DNA of 64,000 bases from Oceanitalea stevensii (GCF_014837105.1 NZ_JACSPO010000004.1:78124-142123), one strand, 5' to 3'; positions 33,566-43,950 are shown, counted from the first letter of the stretch. The notes: a model not told the origin generated them from the sequence alone. A program made the numbers and translations.

Positions 33566-34186
33566 TCACTCGAAGCGGGAGGTGTCACCCGCCCCGGCTC
33601 GGGCCACCTCGGGCGCACCGCCGGTGAGGTCGACGACGGTGGTCGGCTCGACCGACGACACCGGCGCGTCGACGACGACGTCGACGAGGTGGCCGATCTC
33701 GTCGTTGACGACCCAGCCCTCCGACATCGTCTCGGCGGTGTCCGGCAGGATGAGCGTGGACGTGAGCATCGGCTCGCCGAGCTCGGAGAGGATCGCCAGC
33801 GCCACGCGGTGGTCCGGCACCCGCACGCCCACGGTGAGCTTCTTCGGCTGGAGCATCATCCGGGGCACCTCCTTCGTCGCCTTGACGATGAAGGTGTAGG
33901 GCCCGGGCGTCAGCGACTTCACCAGCCGGAAGCCGGCGTTGTCGAGGATGACGAAGGTGCCCGCCTGGGCGAGGGTCGCGCACATGAGCGTGAAGTGGTG
34001 CTTGTCGTCCAGCCGCCGGATCGTGCGGATCCGGTCGAGGGCCTCCTTGCTGCCCAGCCGCGCACCGAGCGCGTACCCGGAGTCGGTCGGGTAGGCGATG
34101 AGGCCGCCGTCGCGCAGCACCTCGGTGACCTGCGCGAGGCGGCGCGGCTGGGGGTCCTGGGGGTGAAGCTCGACGTAGCGCGCCAT
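33566..34186 (-). CDS. L-threonylcarbamoyladenylate synthase-type protein (YciO/YrdC/Sua5 family)
   Basis: A 206-residue protein with the YrdC fold. GGLIAYPTDSGYALGARL, IRTIRRLDDKHHFTLM and GPYTFIVKATKEVP match YciO; KKLTVGVRVPDH and GEPMLTSTLILP follow. True YrdC/TsaC makes threonylcarbamoyl-AMP for tRNA t6A37; YciO-type members are related but with weak or unproven activity, and this sequence looks nearer YciO (PTDSGYALG rather than PTDTVYGLG). The ATG at 34186 has CACACT 6 nt upstream on the minus strand, suggesting leaderless initiation. Divergent from mfd. Confidence 0.85.
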   Translation of the reverse strand: MARYVELHPQDPQPRRLAQVTEVLRDGGLIAYPTDSGYALGARLGSKEALDRIRTIRRLDDKHHFTLMCATLAQAGTFVILDNAGFRLVKSLTPGPYTFIVKATKEVPRMMLQPKKLTVGVRVPDHRVALAILSELGEPMLTSTLILPDTAETMSEGWVVNDEIGHLVDVVVDAPVSSVEPTTVVDLTGGAPEVARAGAGDTSRFE

Positions 34187-34264
34187 CGGCCCAGTGTGCC
34201 GCAGGTCGCCTCGGCCGGCAGCGGAACAGCGGACGCTCGCCGGGAGATGCGCGCCCAGCCGCCG

Positions 34265-34270
34265 TAGAAT
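34265..34270 (+). promoter_or_regulatory. -10 candidate for mfd
   Basis: TAGAAT, 64 nt before the mfd ATG, in the divergent gap shared with the YciO-like gene. AAGGA lies just before the ATG. Confidence 0.45.
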
Positions 34271-34334
34271 CGTCAGGTTCCCCCGCTCCGGACCAGGATG
34301 CGGGGCGCCTGTGCTGCCCACCTGCGAAGGACCC

Positions 34335-37300
34335 ATGCGACTCACCGGACTCATCCCTCCGCTCCTCGCCGACCCCGCCTTCGCCCAGGCCGTCGCCGCG
34401 GCCGCGCAGGGGGGCGAGCGGGCCGTGAGCATCCCGCTCGGCGTGCGTGCCGCCCTCGTCGCCGCGATCACCGAGCGTGAGGGACGCACCGACCGGCCCG
34501 TCGTCGTCGTCACCGCCACCGGCCGGGAGGCCGACGACGCCGCGGCAGCCGTCCGCAACTTCCTCCCCGCCGACGACGTCGCGGTGCTGCCCTCGTGGGA
34601 GACCCTCCCGCACGAGCGGCTCTCCCCGCGCAGCGACACCGTCGCCCGCCGCATCGCGGTCTTCCGCCGCCTCGCGCACCCCGGCACCGGGCGCACCGGC
34701 CCGATCCGCGTCCTCATCATGCCGGTGCGGGCCCTGCTGCAGCCGGTCATCAAGGGCCTCGGTGAGCTGCAGCCGGTCGAGCTCGAGGTCGGTGACGAGC
34801 GCAGCCTCGAGGAGGTCGCCGCCGGCCTGTCCGCGGCTGCCTACTCGCGCGTCGACATGGTCGAGTCCCGCGGCCAGTTCGCCGTCCGCGGCGGCATCCT
34901 CGACGTCTTCCCGCCGGCCGAGGACCACCCGATGCGCGTGGAGTTCTGGGGCGACACCGTCGAGGAGATCCGCTGGTTCTCCGTCGCGGACCAGCGCAGC
35001 CTCGACGTCGCCGACCACGGCCTGTGGGCGCCGCCGGCCCGCGAGATGCTCCTCACCGGCGCGGTCCGCGCCCGCGCCAAGTCGCTCGTCGCGGAGATGC
35101 CCGGCGCCGCGGACATGCTCGAGCGGCTCAGCGAGGGCATCGCCGTCGAGGGCATGGAGTCCCTCGCTCCGCTCCTCGTCGACGGCCTCGAGCCCGTCCT
35201 CGACCTCGTGCCCGACGACGCCCTCGTCCTCATGTCCGAGCCCGAGCGCATCCGCCGCCGCGCGCACGACCTCGTGGCGACCACCGAGGAGTTCCTCGCC
35301 GCGGCCTGGGCCTCCGCCGCAGCGGGCGGCACGACGCCCGTCGAGCTGCGCAGCGCCTCCTTCGCGACGCTCGAGGACACCCACGACCTCGCCCGCAGTC
35401 GCGGCCTCGGCTGGTGGGACCTCACCAGCCTCTCCGCCGAGATGCCCGACGCCCCGGACGACGACGGCGCCACGGACGAGGACACCTCCGCCGTCGCCGC
35501 CCGCGACGTCGAGCCCTACCGCGGCGACGTCCCGCGCGCCCTCGCGGACCTGCGCGCCCTCACCCGGGACGGGTGGCGGCTCCTCATCACGACCCAGGGC
35601 CCCGGCCAGGCCCGGCGCATGGTTGAGCAGCTCGCCGACGCCGACGTCCCCGCCCGCCAGGTCGAGGACGTCGTCGAGGAGCCGCCCGCCGACGTCGTCC
35701 TCGTCACGACGGCGTCGGTCCCGCGCGGCTTCGTCGCCCCGGGGCTGCGGCTCGCCGTCGTCACCGAGTCCGACCTCACCGGCCGCGCGGGCACCTCGAC
35801 CCGCGACATGCGCAAGATGCCCTCGCGGCGGCGCGGCGTCGTCGACCCGCTCGCGCTGCGGCCGGGCGACTACGTCGTCCACGAGCAGCACGGCGTCGGG
35901 CGGTTCATCGAGCTCATCCAGCGCACCGTGGGCCGCGGCAAGGACGCCACCACCCGCGAGTACCTCGTCATCGAGTATGCCTCGTCCAAGCGGGGCCAGC
36001 CGGGGGACCGGCTCTTCGTCCCCACCGACTCCCTGGACCAGGTGACGAAGTACTCCGGCGGGGAGGCCCCGAGCGTCAACAAGATGGGCGGCGGTGACTG
36101 GGCCAAGACCAAGAGCCGCGCCCGCAAGGCGGTCAAGGAGATCGCGGCCGAGCTCATCCGTCTCTACGCCGCGCGCGCCTCGACCAAGGGCCACGCCTTC
36201 GCCCCGGACACGCCCTGGCAGCGCGAGCTCGAGGACGCCTTCCCCTACGTCGAGACCCCCGACCAGCTCGTCACCATCGAGGAGGTCAAGAGGGACATGG
36301 AGCGGGAGATGCCCATGGACCGCCTCCTGTCCGGCGACGTCGGCTACGGCAAGACGGAGATCGCCGTCCGGGCCGCCTTCAAGGCCGTCCAGGACGGCAA
36401 GCAGGTGGCCGTCCTCGTCCCCACGACCCTCCTCGTCCAGCAGCACTTCGACACCTTCTCCGAGCGCTACGCCGGCTTCCCCGTCGAGGTCCGCGCCCTG
36501 TCCCGCTTCCAGAGCGACGCCGAGGCCACCGCGACCCGCGACGACCTGGCCTCGGGCAAGGTCGACGTCGTCATCGGCACCCACCGCCTCCTCACCGGGG
36601 AGATCCGCTTCAAGGACCTGGGTCTGGTCATCGTCGACGAGGAGCAGCGCTTCGGCGTCGAGCACAAGGAGACGCTCAAGCAGCTGCGCACGAACGTCGA
36701 CGTCCTCGCGATGAGCGCGACGCCCATCCCGCGCACCCTGGAGATGGCGATCACCGGCATCCGTGAGATGTCGACGCTCGCCACCCCGCCGGAGGAGCGC
36801 CACCCGATCCTCACCTACGTCGGCCCCTACGAGGAGAAGCAGGTGGCCGCGGCCATCCGGCGCGAGATGCTCCGCGAGGGGCAGGTCTTCTTCGTCCACA
36901 ACCGCGTCTCCTCGATCCAGCGCGCCGCCTCGCGCATCTCCGAGCTCGTGCCGGAGGCGCGGGTGGCCGTCGCCCACGGGCAGATGGGCGAGCACCAGCT
37001 GGAGAAGGTCATCCAGGACTTCTGGAACAAGGAGTTCGACGTCCTCGTCTGCACGACGATCGTCGAGACCGGCCTGGACATCTCCAACGCCAACACCCTG
37101 CTCGTCGACCGCGCCGACACCTTCGGCCTGTCCCAGCTCCACCAGCTGCGCGGCCGGGTGGGCCGTGGCCGCGACCGTGCCTACGCCTACTTCCTCTACC
37201 CGCCGGAGAAGCCGCTCACCGAGACGGCGCACGACCGCCTCACGACCATCGCCTCGCACACCGAGCTCGGCGCCGGCATCCAGGTGGCGATGAAGGACCT

Positions 37301-37922
37301 CGAGATCCGCGGCGCGGGCAACCTCCTCGGCGGGGAGCAGTCGGGCCACATCGCCGGGGTCGGCTTCGACCTGTACATCCGGATGGTGGCCGACGCCGTC
37401 GCGGAGTTCCGTGGCGAGAAGGAGCAGGAGAAGGCCGACGTCCGCATCGAGCTGCCGGTCGACGCGCACGTGCCCCACGAGTACATCGAGCACGAGCGAC
37501 TGCGCCTGGAGGCCTACGCGAAGATCTCCGCGGCCGACGACGACGCCGCCATCGACGCCGTCCGCACCGAGCTCGCCGACCGCTACGGGCCCGTCCCCGA
37601 GCAGGTCGAGCGGCTCTTCGCGGTCGCGGCGCTGCGGACGCGGGCCCGTGCGGTCGGTCTGAGCGACATCACCGCGCAGGGCAAGTACGTCCGCTTCGCG
37701 CCCGTCGAGCTGCCCGAGTCGGCTCAGCTGCGCCTCAAGCGCCTCTACCCGGGCACCGTGCTCAAGCCCGCCGTCCGCACGATCCTCGTCCCGTTCCCGA
37801 TGACGGCGAAGGTCGCGGGCAAGCCGCTGCACGACGCCGCCCTGCTCGTGTGGGCGGGGGAGCTCGTCGAGGCCGTGCTCACCTCCTCGGTCGCCGCTGC
37901 CGCGCAGGTCGCCACCTCCTGA
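34335..37922 (+). CDS. mfd: Transcription-repair coupling factor
   Basis: A 1195-residue dsDNA translocase that removes stalled RNA polymerase and recruits UvrA. The N-terminal UvrB-homology modules include LPSWETLPHERLSPRSDTV and QFAVRGGILDVFPP. The RNA polymerase interaction domain reads LRPGDYVVHEQHGVGRFIEL. Superfamily 2 motifs are Walker A LSGDVGYGKTEIAVRAAF, DEEQ in IVDEEQRFGVEHKE, and motifs IV-VI ending GRVGRGRDRAYAY; the TRG region covers ASHTELGAGIQVAMKDLEIR. The C-terminal autoinhibitory D7 domain is present (LAAYAKI and following). Length is typical. Gene order pth-mfd-mazG-eno is conserved. A 1501-residue open frame on the other strand is an antisense artefact. Confidence 0.98.
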   Translation: MRLTGLIPPLLADPAFAQAVAAAAQGGERAVSIPLGVRAALVAAITEREGRTDRPVVVVTATGREADDAAAAVRNFLPADDVAVLPSWETLPHERLSPRSDTVARRIAVFRRLAHPGTGRTGPIRVLIMPVRALLQPVIKGLGELQPVELEVGDERSLEEVAAGLSAAAYSRVDMVESRGQFAVRGGILDVFPPAEDHPMRVEFWGDTVEEIRWFSVADQRSLDVADHGLWAPPAREMLLTGAVRARAKSLVAEMPGAADMLERLSEGIAVEGMESLAPLLVDGLEPVLDLVPDDALVLMSEPERIRRRAHDLVATTEEFLAAAWASAAAGGTTPVELRSASFATLEDTHDLARSRGLGWWDLTSLSAEMPDAPDDDGATDEDTSAVAARDVEPYRGDVPRALADLRALTRDGWRLLITTQGPGQARRMVEQLADADVPARQVEDVVEEPPADVVLVTTASVPRGFVAPGLRLAVVTESDLTGRAGTSTRDMRKMPSRRRGVVDPLALRPGDYVVHEQHGVGRFIELIQRTVGRGKDATTREYLVIEYASSKRGQPGDRLFVPTDSLDQVTKYSGGEAPSVNKMGGGDWAKTKSRARKAVKEIAAELIRLYAARASTKGHAFAPDTPWQRELEDAFPYVETPDQLVTIEEVKRDMEREMPMDRLLSGDVGYGKTEIAVRAAFKAVQDGKQVAVLVPTTLLVQQHFDTFSERYAGFPVEVRALSRFQSDAEATATRDDLASGKVDVVIGTHRLLTGEIRFKDLGLVIVDEEQRFGVEHKETLKQLRTNVDVLAMSATPIPRTLEMAITGIREMSTLATPPEERHPILTYVGPYEEKQVAAAIRREMLREGQVFFVHNRVSSIQRAASRISELVPEARVAVAHGQMGEHQLEKVIQDFWNKEFDVLVCTTIVETGLDISNANTLLVDRADTFGLSQLHQLRGRVGRGRDRAYAYFLYPPEKPLTETAHDRLTTIASHTELGAGIQVAMKDLEIRGAGNLLGGEQSGHIAGVGFDLYIRMVADAVAEFRGEKEQEKADVRIELPVDAHVPHEYIEHERLRLEAYAKISAADDDAAIDAVRTELADRYGPVPEQVERLFAVAALRTRARAVGLSDITAQGKYVRFAPVELPESAQLRLKRLYPGTVLKPAVRTILVPFPMTAKVAGKPLHDAALLVWAGELVEAVLTSSVAAAAQVATS

Positions 37923-38040
37923 GCGAGGGGGTGGCGGCTGTCGGCGCGTGGGGCACGCGGCCGGTGCGCGGGGCGACGGCGTGGCAGCCGGGGCGATGTC
38001 AGTGGTCGGTGTGACAGTGGGAGTGACGGAAGGGGACGAC

Positions 38041-38196
38041 ATGACCACTGCTACCGCAGAGCGCACCACCACCCGGACGGCCGAGGACATCGACCGTGAC
38101 GGACTCGAGGTCTACTGCCCGGAGGCTCGCGGCGCCACGCGCACCCGCCACTACTTCTGCGAGTGCTGCGGCGCCACCGACCACGACCTCCTCTGA
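38041..38196 (+). CDS. Small cysteine-containing protein, unknown function
   Basis: A 51-residue protein: a Thr-rich N-terminus (MTTATAERTTTRTAEDIDR) then a C-terminal part with VYCPEARGATRTRHYFCECC and a final GATDHDLL. The four cysteines (one CP, then CECC) and two histidines could bind zinc or a Fe-S cluster. ATG at 38041 is chosen because AAGGGG lies 6 nt before it; the frame extends upstream without SD or similarity. It is followed by an 11-bp hairpin and sits between mfd and a lipoprotein gene, an insertion relative to the mycobacterial order. I do not recognise the family. Confidence 0.6.
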   Translation: MTTATAERTTTRTAEDIDRDGLEVYCPEARGATRTRHYFCECCGATDHDLL

Positions 38197-38204
38197 CGAG
38201 CCGT

Positions 38205-38228
38205 CCTGCCCCGCCGTGGCGGGGCAGG
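38205..38228 (+). terminator. Hairpin after the small Cys-rich gene
   Basis: CCTGCCCCGCC (38205-38215) pairs with GGCGGGGCAGG (38218-38228), leaving only a 2-nt loop in the fully paired form. It lies 9 nt after the stop codon. TACGAT near 38246 may be the -10 of the next gene. Confidence 0.6.
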
Positions 38229-38296
38229 AGCGGTCCCCGGCTCCCGTACGATGGTGCGGGCCGGTGCGCCGCCGGCCGGACGAGGGAGGTAACACG

Positions 38297-38848
38297 GTGA
38301 CATCGACGAGGCTGAGCCGCGGCATCGCCGCAGCCACCCTGCTGACCGCACTCGCGCTCGGAGGCTGCTCCGCGCACCCCGGCGCCGCCGCGGTCGTGGA
38401 CGGGGAGCGCATCACCGAGGCCGAGCTCGCCCGCGCGGTCTCCGACTTCGCCGCCGTCACCGGCCAGCAGGTCGACTCGGTCGCCATGCTCGGCACCCTC
38501 GTCGTGGCTCCCGTCCTCATCGAGGTCGGCGCCGAGCACGGGGTGGGCGCCTCCGAGGACGAGGCCGTGGCCCTCCTCGACCAGCAGGCCGAGGTCTCCG
38601 GGCTCACCGCCCCCGAGGACGGCTACGGCAGCGGCGTCATCGACGTCGCCCGCATGACCCTCGTCAACCAGCGCCTCGCCGCGGCACCAGAGGGTGCGGC
38701 CGCCACGCAGGCGATCACCGAGCGCATCAGCGAGGCCGAGGTCGAGGTCAGCCCGCGCTACGGCGAGTTCGACCCGAGCGGCCAGATCGTCCCGCAGGCC
38801 CTGCCCTGGATCGCCACGACCACCCCGCCGGCCACCCCGCTCGGGTGA
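38297..38848 (+). CDS. SurA-N-like lipoprotein (putative foldase/chaperone)
   Basis: A 183-residue exported lipoprotein. The signal peptide (LSRGIAAATLLTALALGGCS) ends in a lipobox LGGC at about residue 24. The mature part reads AAAVVDGERITEAELARAVSDF, the start typical of SurA/PrsA N-terminal domains, but no peptidyl-prolyl isomerase domain follows and the protein ends in a short Pro/Thr-rich tail. It could act as a membrane-anchored chaperone. GTG at 38297 follows GGGAGGT. Its stop overlaps the mazG start (GTGA), so it is coupled to mazG. Confidence 0.8.
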   Translation: MTSTRLSRGIAAATLLTALALGGCSAHPGAAAVVDGERITEAELARAVSDFAAVTGQQVDSVAMLGTLVVAPVLIEVGAEHGVGASEDEAVALLDQQAEVSGLTAPEDGYGSGVIDVARMTLVNQRLAAAPEGAAATQAITERISEAEVEVSPRYGEFDPSGQIVPQALPWIATTTPPATPLG

Positions 38849-39501
38849 CCGCCCGCGGGGACGCCATGGCCGCCGTCGTCGCGGCCATGGACCGGCTGCG
38901 CTCACCCGGCGGCTGCCCCTGGGACGCCGAGCAGACCCACCGCTCGCTCGCGCCGTACGCCGTCGAGGAGGCCTTCGAGCTCGCCGAGGCGGCCGAGTCC
39001 GACGACCGTGACGCCCTGCGCGGCGAGCTCGGTGACCTCCTCCTCCAGGTCCTCTTCCACGCCCGCGTCGCGGAGGAGCACCCGAGCGACCCCTTCGACC
39101 TCGACGACGTCGCCCAGGTCCTGCTCGACAAGCTCGTCCGCCGTCACCCGCACGTCTTCGCCGAGGCCGACGTCCGCTCGGCGGCCGACGTCGAGGCCGC
39201 CTGGCACGAGATCAAGAAGCGCGAGCGCACGGGGGAGGACGTCCTCGCCGGCATCCCGCTCGCCCTGCCCGCCCTCGCCCGCGCGCAGAAGGTGACCCGC
39301 CGCCTGCGCCGCGAGGGGACGGCCGACGACGCGCTGCTCTGCGGCGACTCCACCCCCGCCGTCGTCGACGAGGAGGCCGCGCTGGGACGCGAGCTCATGG
39401 GCCTGGTCCTGCGCGCCGAGGACGCCGGCGTCGACGCCGAGGCCGCCCTGCGCGCCCACCTGCGCACGCTCCAGGACGCCCGCGGGCAGGGTCCCAGCTG
39501 A
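38845..39501 (+). CDS. mazG: Nucleoside triphosphate pyrophosphohydrolase MazG
   Basis: A 218-residue all-alpha NTP pyrophosphatase that removes aberrant or excess NTPs. LRSPGGCPWDAEQTHRSL, then EEAFELAEA and ELGDLLLQVLFHARVAEE give the E-x3-E...E-x2-D metal-binding motif. VRRHPHVFAEADVRSA and AWHEIKKRER follow. The first MazG domain is intact; the C-terminal half is shorter than in E. coli (about 263), so only one full domain is present. GTG start inside the lipoprotein stop. eno follows with its own promoter. Confidence 0.93.
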   Translation: MTARGDAMAAVVAAMDRLRSPGGCPWDAEQTHRSLAPYAVEEAFELAEAAESDDRDALRGELGDLLLQVLFHARVAEEHPSDPFDLDDVAQVLLDKLVRRHPHVFAEADVRSAADVEAAWHEIKKRERTGEDVLAGIPLALPALARAQKVTRRLRREGTADDALLCGDSTPAVVDEEAALGRELMGLVLRAEDAGVDAEAALRAHLRTLQDARGQGPS

Positions 39502-40854
<1,353 letters not shown>

Positions 40855-40867
40855 GCACCAGCGCACA

Positions 40868-40903
40868 CCGGCCGGGCCCGGGCCCCCGCGGGGGCGGGGC
40901 CGG
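40868..40903 (+). terminator. GC-only hairpin after eno
   Basis: A run of C/G palindromic sequence (CCGGCCGGGCCCGGGCCCCC and its complement side GGGGGCGGGGCCGG) lies 14 nt after the eno stop. Exact pairing is ambiguous because several registers are possible. Confidence 0.4.
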
Positions 40904-40983
40904 TCCGCGTCTGCGGGGCGTGGCGTCCGACTCACGTGCCCGGGCTACCGGGCGCCGGGCCGAGCGTGAGAGACGATGGAGGC

Positions 40984-41622
40984 ATGACAGCGCGCCGCCC
41001 CACCGGCCGTCGCGGTACCGGTGGCGCCGCGCGGCCCTCCTCCGTGCGGCCCTCGAGCGTGCGCCGTGGCGGGCCCGCGGACCCCGCCCGCCCTGCCGCG
41101 CCGAGCCGCCCCACCGGCCCCAGCCGGCCCACCGGGGCAACCCGGCCCTCCCCGGCCGCCCCGGCCGCGCGCGCCGCACGGCAGGACCCGGGCGAGGAGG
41201 CGACCAGCCCCACCATCACCCTGCGCGGCCTGGGGCTCTTCGTCGTCATCCTCGTCGCCTTCATCGTCCTGGCGCCCACCCTGCGGCACGCGGTGGAGCA
41301 GCAGGAGCAGCTGCGCCAGCTGAACGCGGACATCGTCGCCACCGAGAAGCGCAACTCCGCCCTCGAGCTCGAGCTCGAGCAGTGGCAGGACGAGACCTTC
41401 GTCCAGGCGCAGGCCCGCGACCGGCTCGGCTACGTCATGCCCGGTGAGCAGACCTTCCGCGTCGTGGACCCCGAGACCGTCCTCGGGGAGGACGCCGAGG
41501 CCGAGCCCGAGCAGTCCGGCGTGCCCGGGATGGCCGACGCCCCCTGGTACCTGGCGCTGTGGGAGTCGGTCTCGATGGCCGGCCAGGCTGTTCCGGGGGA
41601 GAAGCCGGCGCCGGCGGGCTGA
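40984..41622 (+). CDS. ftsB: Septum formation initiator (FtsB/DivIC family)
   Basis: A 212-residue bitopic divisome protein. A long Arg/Pro/Ser-rich cytoplasmic tail (about 1-75) precedes a single membrane span (GLGLFVVILVAFIVLAPTL) and a short extracytoplasmic coiled coil (QQEQLRQLNADIVATEKRNS / ALELELEQW), ending WQDETFVQAQARDRLGYVMPGE, the conserved DivIC motif. It should bridge FtsL/FtsQ in septal wall synthesis. The ATG at 40984 lies 6 nt after GACGAT, so initiation may be leaderless. Order eno-ftsB-DUF501-ppx matches other actinobacteria. Confidence 0.9.
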   Translation: MTARRPTGRRGTGGAARPSSVRPSSVRRGGPADPARPAAPSRPTGPSRPTGATRPSPAAPAARAARQDPGEEATSPTITLRGLGLFVVILVAFIVLAPTLRHAVEQQEQLRQLNADIVATEKRNSALELELEQWQDETFVQAQARDRLGYVMPGEQTFRVVDPETVLGEDAEAEPEQSGVPGMADAPWYLALWESVSMAGQAVPGEKPAPAG

Positions 41623-41662
41623 GGGTTTCGTCGCCCGCGGGTCCGTGGGTGACAATCTCCCG

Positions 41663-42190
41663 GTGACCGACGCGCACCCCGTCTCCCCGACCGTGACGCC
41701 CGAGGACCTCGAGGTCCTGGCCGAGCAGCTCGGCCGGCTGCCCCGCGGCGTCGTCGACATCGCCGCCCGGTGCGTGTGCGGACGCCCGCTCGTCGTGCGC
41801 ACCGCGCCGCGCCTGGACGACGGCACCCCCTTCCCCACGACGTTCTACCTCACGGCCCCCGGCGCCGTGCGCGCCGTAAGCACCCTCGAGGCGGAGGGCG
41901 TCATGCGCGAGATGACCGAGCGCCTGGCGCAGGACGAGGAGCTCGCCGCCGCGTACACCGCGGCCCACGAGGACTACCTCGCGCGCCGCGCCGAGCTCGG
42001 GGAGGTGCCCGAGATCGCCGGCATCTCCGCCGGCGGCATGCCCACCCGGGTCAAGTGCCTCCACGTCCTCGTCGGCCACGCCCTCGCCGCCGGCCCCGGC
42101 GTCAACCCGCTGGGGGACGAGGCGCTGGAGCTCATCCGCCCGCGCTGGCGCGCCGACCGGTGCACCTGCGGCGAGGGGAGCGAGCGATGA
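41663..42190 (+). CDS. DUF501 family protein
   Basis: A 175-residue cytoplasmic protein always found near eno-ftsB-ppx in actinobacteria. GVVDIAARCVCGRPLVVRTA, LDDGTPFPTTFYLTAPGAVR, MREMTERL and AGGMPTRVKCLHVLVGHALA / GVNPLGDEAL are its conserved blocks, with Cys-His residues that may bind metal. Function is not known. GTG at 41663 lies 6 nt after GACAAT (41651-41656), suggesting leaderless translation. The ppx start overlaps the stop (ATGA), so the pair is coupled. Confidence 0.9.
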   Translation: MTDAHPVSPTVTPEDLEVLAEQLGRLPRGVVDIAARCVCGRPLVVRTAPRLDDGTPFPTTFYLTAPGAVRAVSTLEAEGVMREMTERLAQDEELAAAYTAAHEDYLARRAELGEVPEIAGISAGGMPTRVKCLHVLVGHALAAGPGVNPLGDEALELIRPRWRADRCTCGEGSER

Positions 42191-43119
42191 CCCGCGTCGC
42201 CGCCATCGACTGCGGGACCAACTCGATCCGTCTCCTCATCGCCGACGTCTCCCGCCGCGGCCCGCTCGTCGAGGTCGCCCGCCAGATGGAGGTCGTGCGG
42301 CTCGGGCAGGGTGTGGACCGCACCGGCATGCTCGACCCCGCCGCGCTCTCGCGCACCCTCACCGCGGTGCGCCGCTACGCCGAGATCTGTGCCGAGCACC
42401 GGGTCGAGGCCACCCGGTTCGTCGCGACCTCCGCCACCCGCGACGCCGGCAACCGCCACACCTTCGTCGACGGCGTCCGCACGCTCCTCGGGGTGGAGCC
42501 GGAGGTCGTCAGCGGCCAGGAGGAGGCCGCGCTGTCCTTCGCCGGCGCCGCGAGCGTCATCGGCGCCGAGCAGGCGCGCCCGCTCCTCGTCGTCGACATC
42601 GGCGGTGGCTCCACCGAGCTCGTCATCGGGGACGACGTGCCCCGCGCCGGCGTCTCCCTCGACATGGGCAGCGTCCGGCTCACCGAGCGGCACCTGCGCG
42701 CCGACCCGCCCACCGGCAAGCAGGTGAAGGCCGCCCGCCAGGACGTCCGTGACGCGCTCGCCGAGGCGGCCGCCGAGGTGCCGCTCGCCGAGGTGCGCAC
42801 CGTCGTCGGCGTCGCCGGCTCGGTCACCACCGTCACCGCCCACGCCCTCGGCCTGCCGGAGTACGACCGCGACCGCGTCGACGGCGCGGAGCTGCCGACC
42901 CCCGCGGTGCTGGCGTCCTGCGAGGCGCTGCTCCACGCCACCCGGGAGGAGCGGGCGGCGATGGGCTTCATGCACCCCGGGCGGGTCGACGTCATCGGCG
43001 CCGGCGCCCTCATCTGGGGCGAGGTCGTCAGCGCCGTCCAGCGCGCCACCGGCGACCTGCCGACGGTCCGCACGAGCGAGCACGACATCCTCGACGGGAT
43101 CGCGCTCAGCCTGCGCTGA
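42187..43119 (+). CDS. ppx: Exopolyphosphatase / Ppx-GppA phosphatase family
   Basis: A 310-residue protein of the ASKHA fold. VAAIDCGTNSIRLLIADV is the phosphate-1 motif; FVATSATRDAGN, SGQEEAALSFAGA and LLVVDIGGGSTELVIGD (phosphate-2) follow, then RTVVGVAGSVTTVTAHALGL. It is the short actinobacterial form, similar in size to the two mycobacterial homologues, lacking the C-terminal HD domain of E. coli Ppx. Substrate may be polyphosphate or (p)ppGpp. ATG at 42187 overlaps the DUF501 stop; the frame is open earlier but lies within DUF501. Confidence 0.93.
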   Translation: MTRVAAIDCGTNSIRLLIADVSRRGPLVEVARQMEVVRLGQGVDRTGMLDPAALSRTLTAVRRYAEICAEHRVEATRFVATSATRDAGNRHTFVDGVRTLLGVEPEVVSGQEEAALSFAGAASVIGAEQARPLLVVDIGGGSTELVIGDDVPRAGVSLDMGSVRLTERHLRADPPTGKQVKAARQDVRDALAEAAAEVPLAEVRTVVGVAGSVTTVTAHALGLPEYDRDRVDGAELPTPAVLASCEALLHATREERAAMGFMHPGRVDVIGAGALIWGEVVSAVQRATGDLPTVRTSEHDILDGIALSLR

Positions 43120-43155
43120 CCTGCCCGGCGAGGGCGGATCGTCCATGATGGCGGG

Positions 43156-43950
43156 ATGAGTCATGTCCCGCCGGGAAGCGGCTGGCCGGGTGACCGCGCC
43201 ACCCCGCAGACCCCGGTGGCCCGCTCCGCGGCAGGCGTGCGCCGCCTCGCCGCGGGCAGCCGGGACCTCCTCACGCTCGACGCCCGCTCCACCGTCTGCC
43301 GCGCCTGCCCGCGCCTGGTCGAGTGGCGCGAGCACGTCGCCGACGTCAAGCGCCGCGCGTTCGCCGAGGAGACCTACTGGGGCCGGCCCGCGGCCGGCTT
43401 CGGTGACCCGGCCGCCCACCTGCTCGTCGTCGGCCTCGCGCCCGCCGCGCACGGCGCCAACCGCACCGGCCGGCTCTTCACCGGGGACCGCTCCGGTGAC
43501 TGGATCTTCGCGGCGCTCCACCGCGCCGGCTATGCCAACCAGGCGACGTCCGTCGCCGCGGACGACGGCCTGGAGCTCACCGGCGCCCGCATCGTCCCGG
43601 CCGTGCGCTGCGCCCCGCCCGACAACAAGCCCACCCCCGACGAGCGGGCCGCCTGCGCCGGCTGGCTGCACCGGGAGATCACCCTCCTCGAGCCGACGAC
43701 GACGGCGGTGCTCGCCCTGGGTGGGATCGCCTGGCAGGCCACCCTCTCGGCCCTCGTCGCGCTCGGCTGGCAGGTCCCGCGGCCGCGGCCGGCCTTCGGG
43801 CACGGCGCCGAGGCGGACGTGACCTCCCCGGGCGGGCGGACCGTGAGGCTCGTCGGGTCCTACCACGTGTCCCAGCAGAACACCTTCACGGGCCGGCTCA
43901 CCGAGGCCATGCTCGACGACGTCCTGGCACGCTGCCGGGCGACGGGCTGA
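43156..43950 (+). CDS. udgB: Uracil-DNA glycosylase family 5 (UdgB)
   Basis: A 264-residue DNA repair enzyme with a 4Fe-4S cluster. Cys ligands fit C48 and C51 (TVCRACPRLVEWRE), C152 (AVRCAPPDNKPT) and C167 (RAACAGWL). The active-site motif A is GLAPAAHGANRTGRLFTGDR, which has Ala where family 1 has Asp and defines family 5. The distal motif is SYHVSQQNTFTGRLT. UdgB enzymes excise uracil, hypoxanthine and other lesions and suit high-GC genomes prone to C deamination. CATGAT 6 nt before the ATG suggests leaderless initiation. Confidence 0.93.
   Translation: MSHVPPGSGWPGDRATPQTPVARSAAGVRRLAAGSRDLLTLDARSTVCRACPRLVEWREHVADVKRRAFAEETYWGRPAAGFGDPAAHLLVVGLAPAAHGANRTGRLFTGDRSGDWIFAALHRAGYANQATSVAADDGLELTGARIVPAVRCAPPDNKPTPDERAACAGWLHREITLLEPTTTAVLALGGIAWQATLSALVALGWQVPRPRPAFGHGAEADVTSPGGRTVRLVGSYHVSQQNTFTGRLTEAMLDDVLARCRATG

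Noticed and set aside
33585..38090. A 1501-residue open frame on the minus strand opposite mfd
   Set aside because: It is antisense to mfd, which has every expected motif; composition is low-complexity Asp/Glu/Gly/Arg typical of the complementary frame in GC-rich genes.
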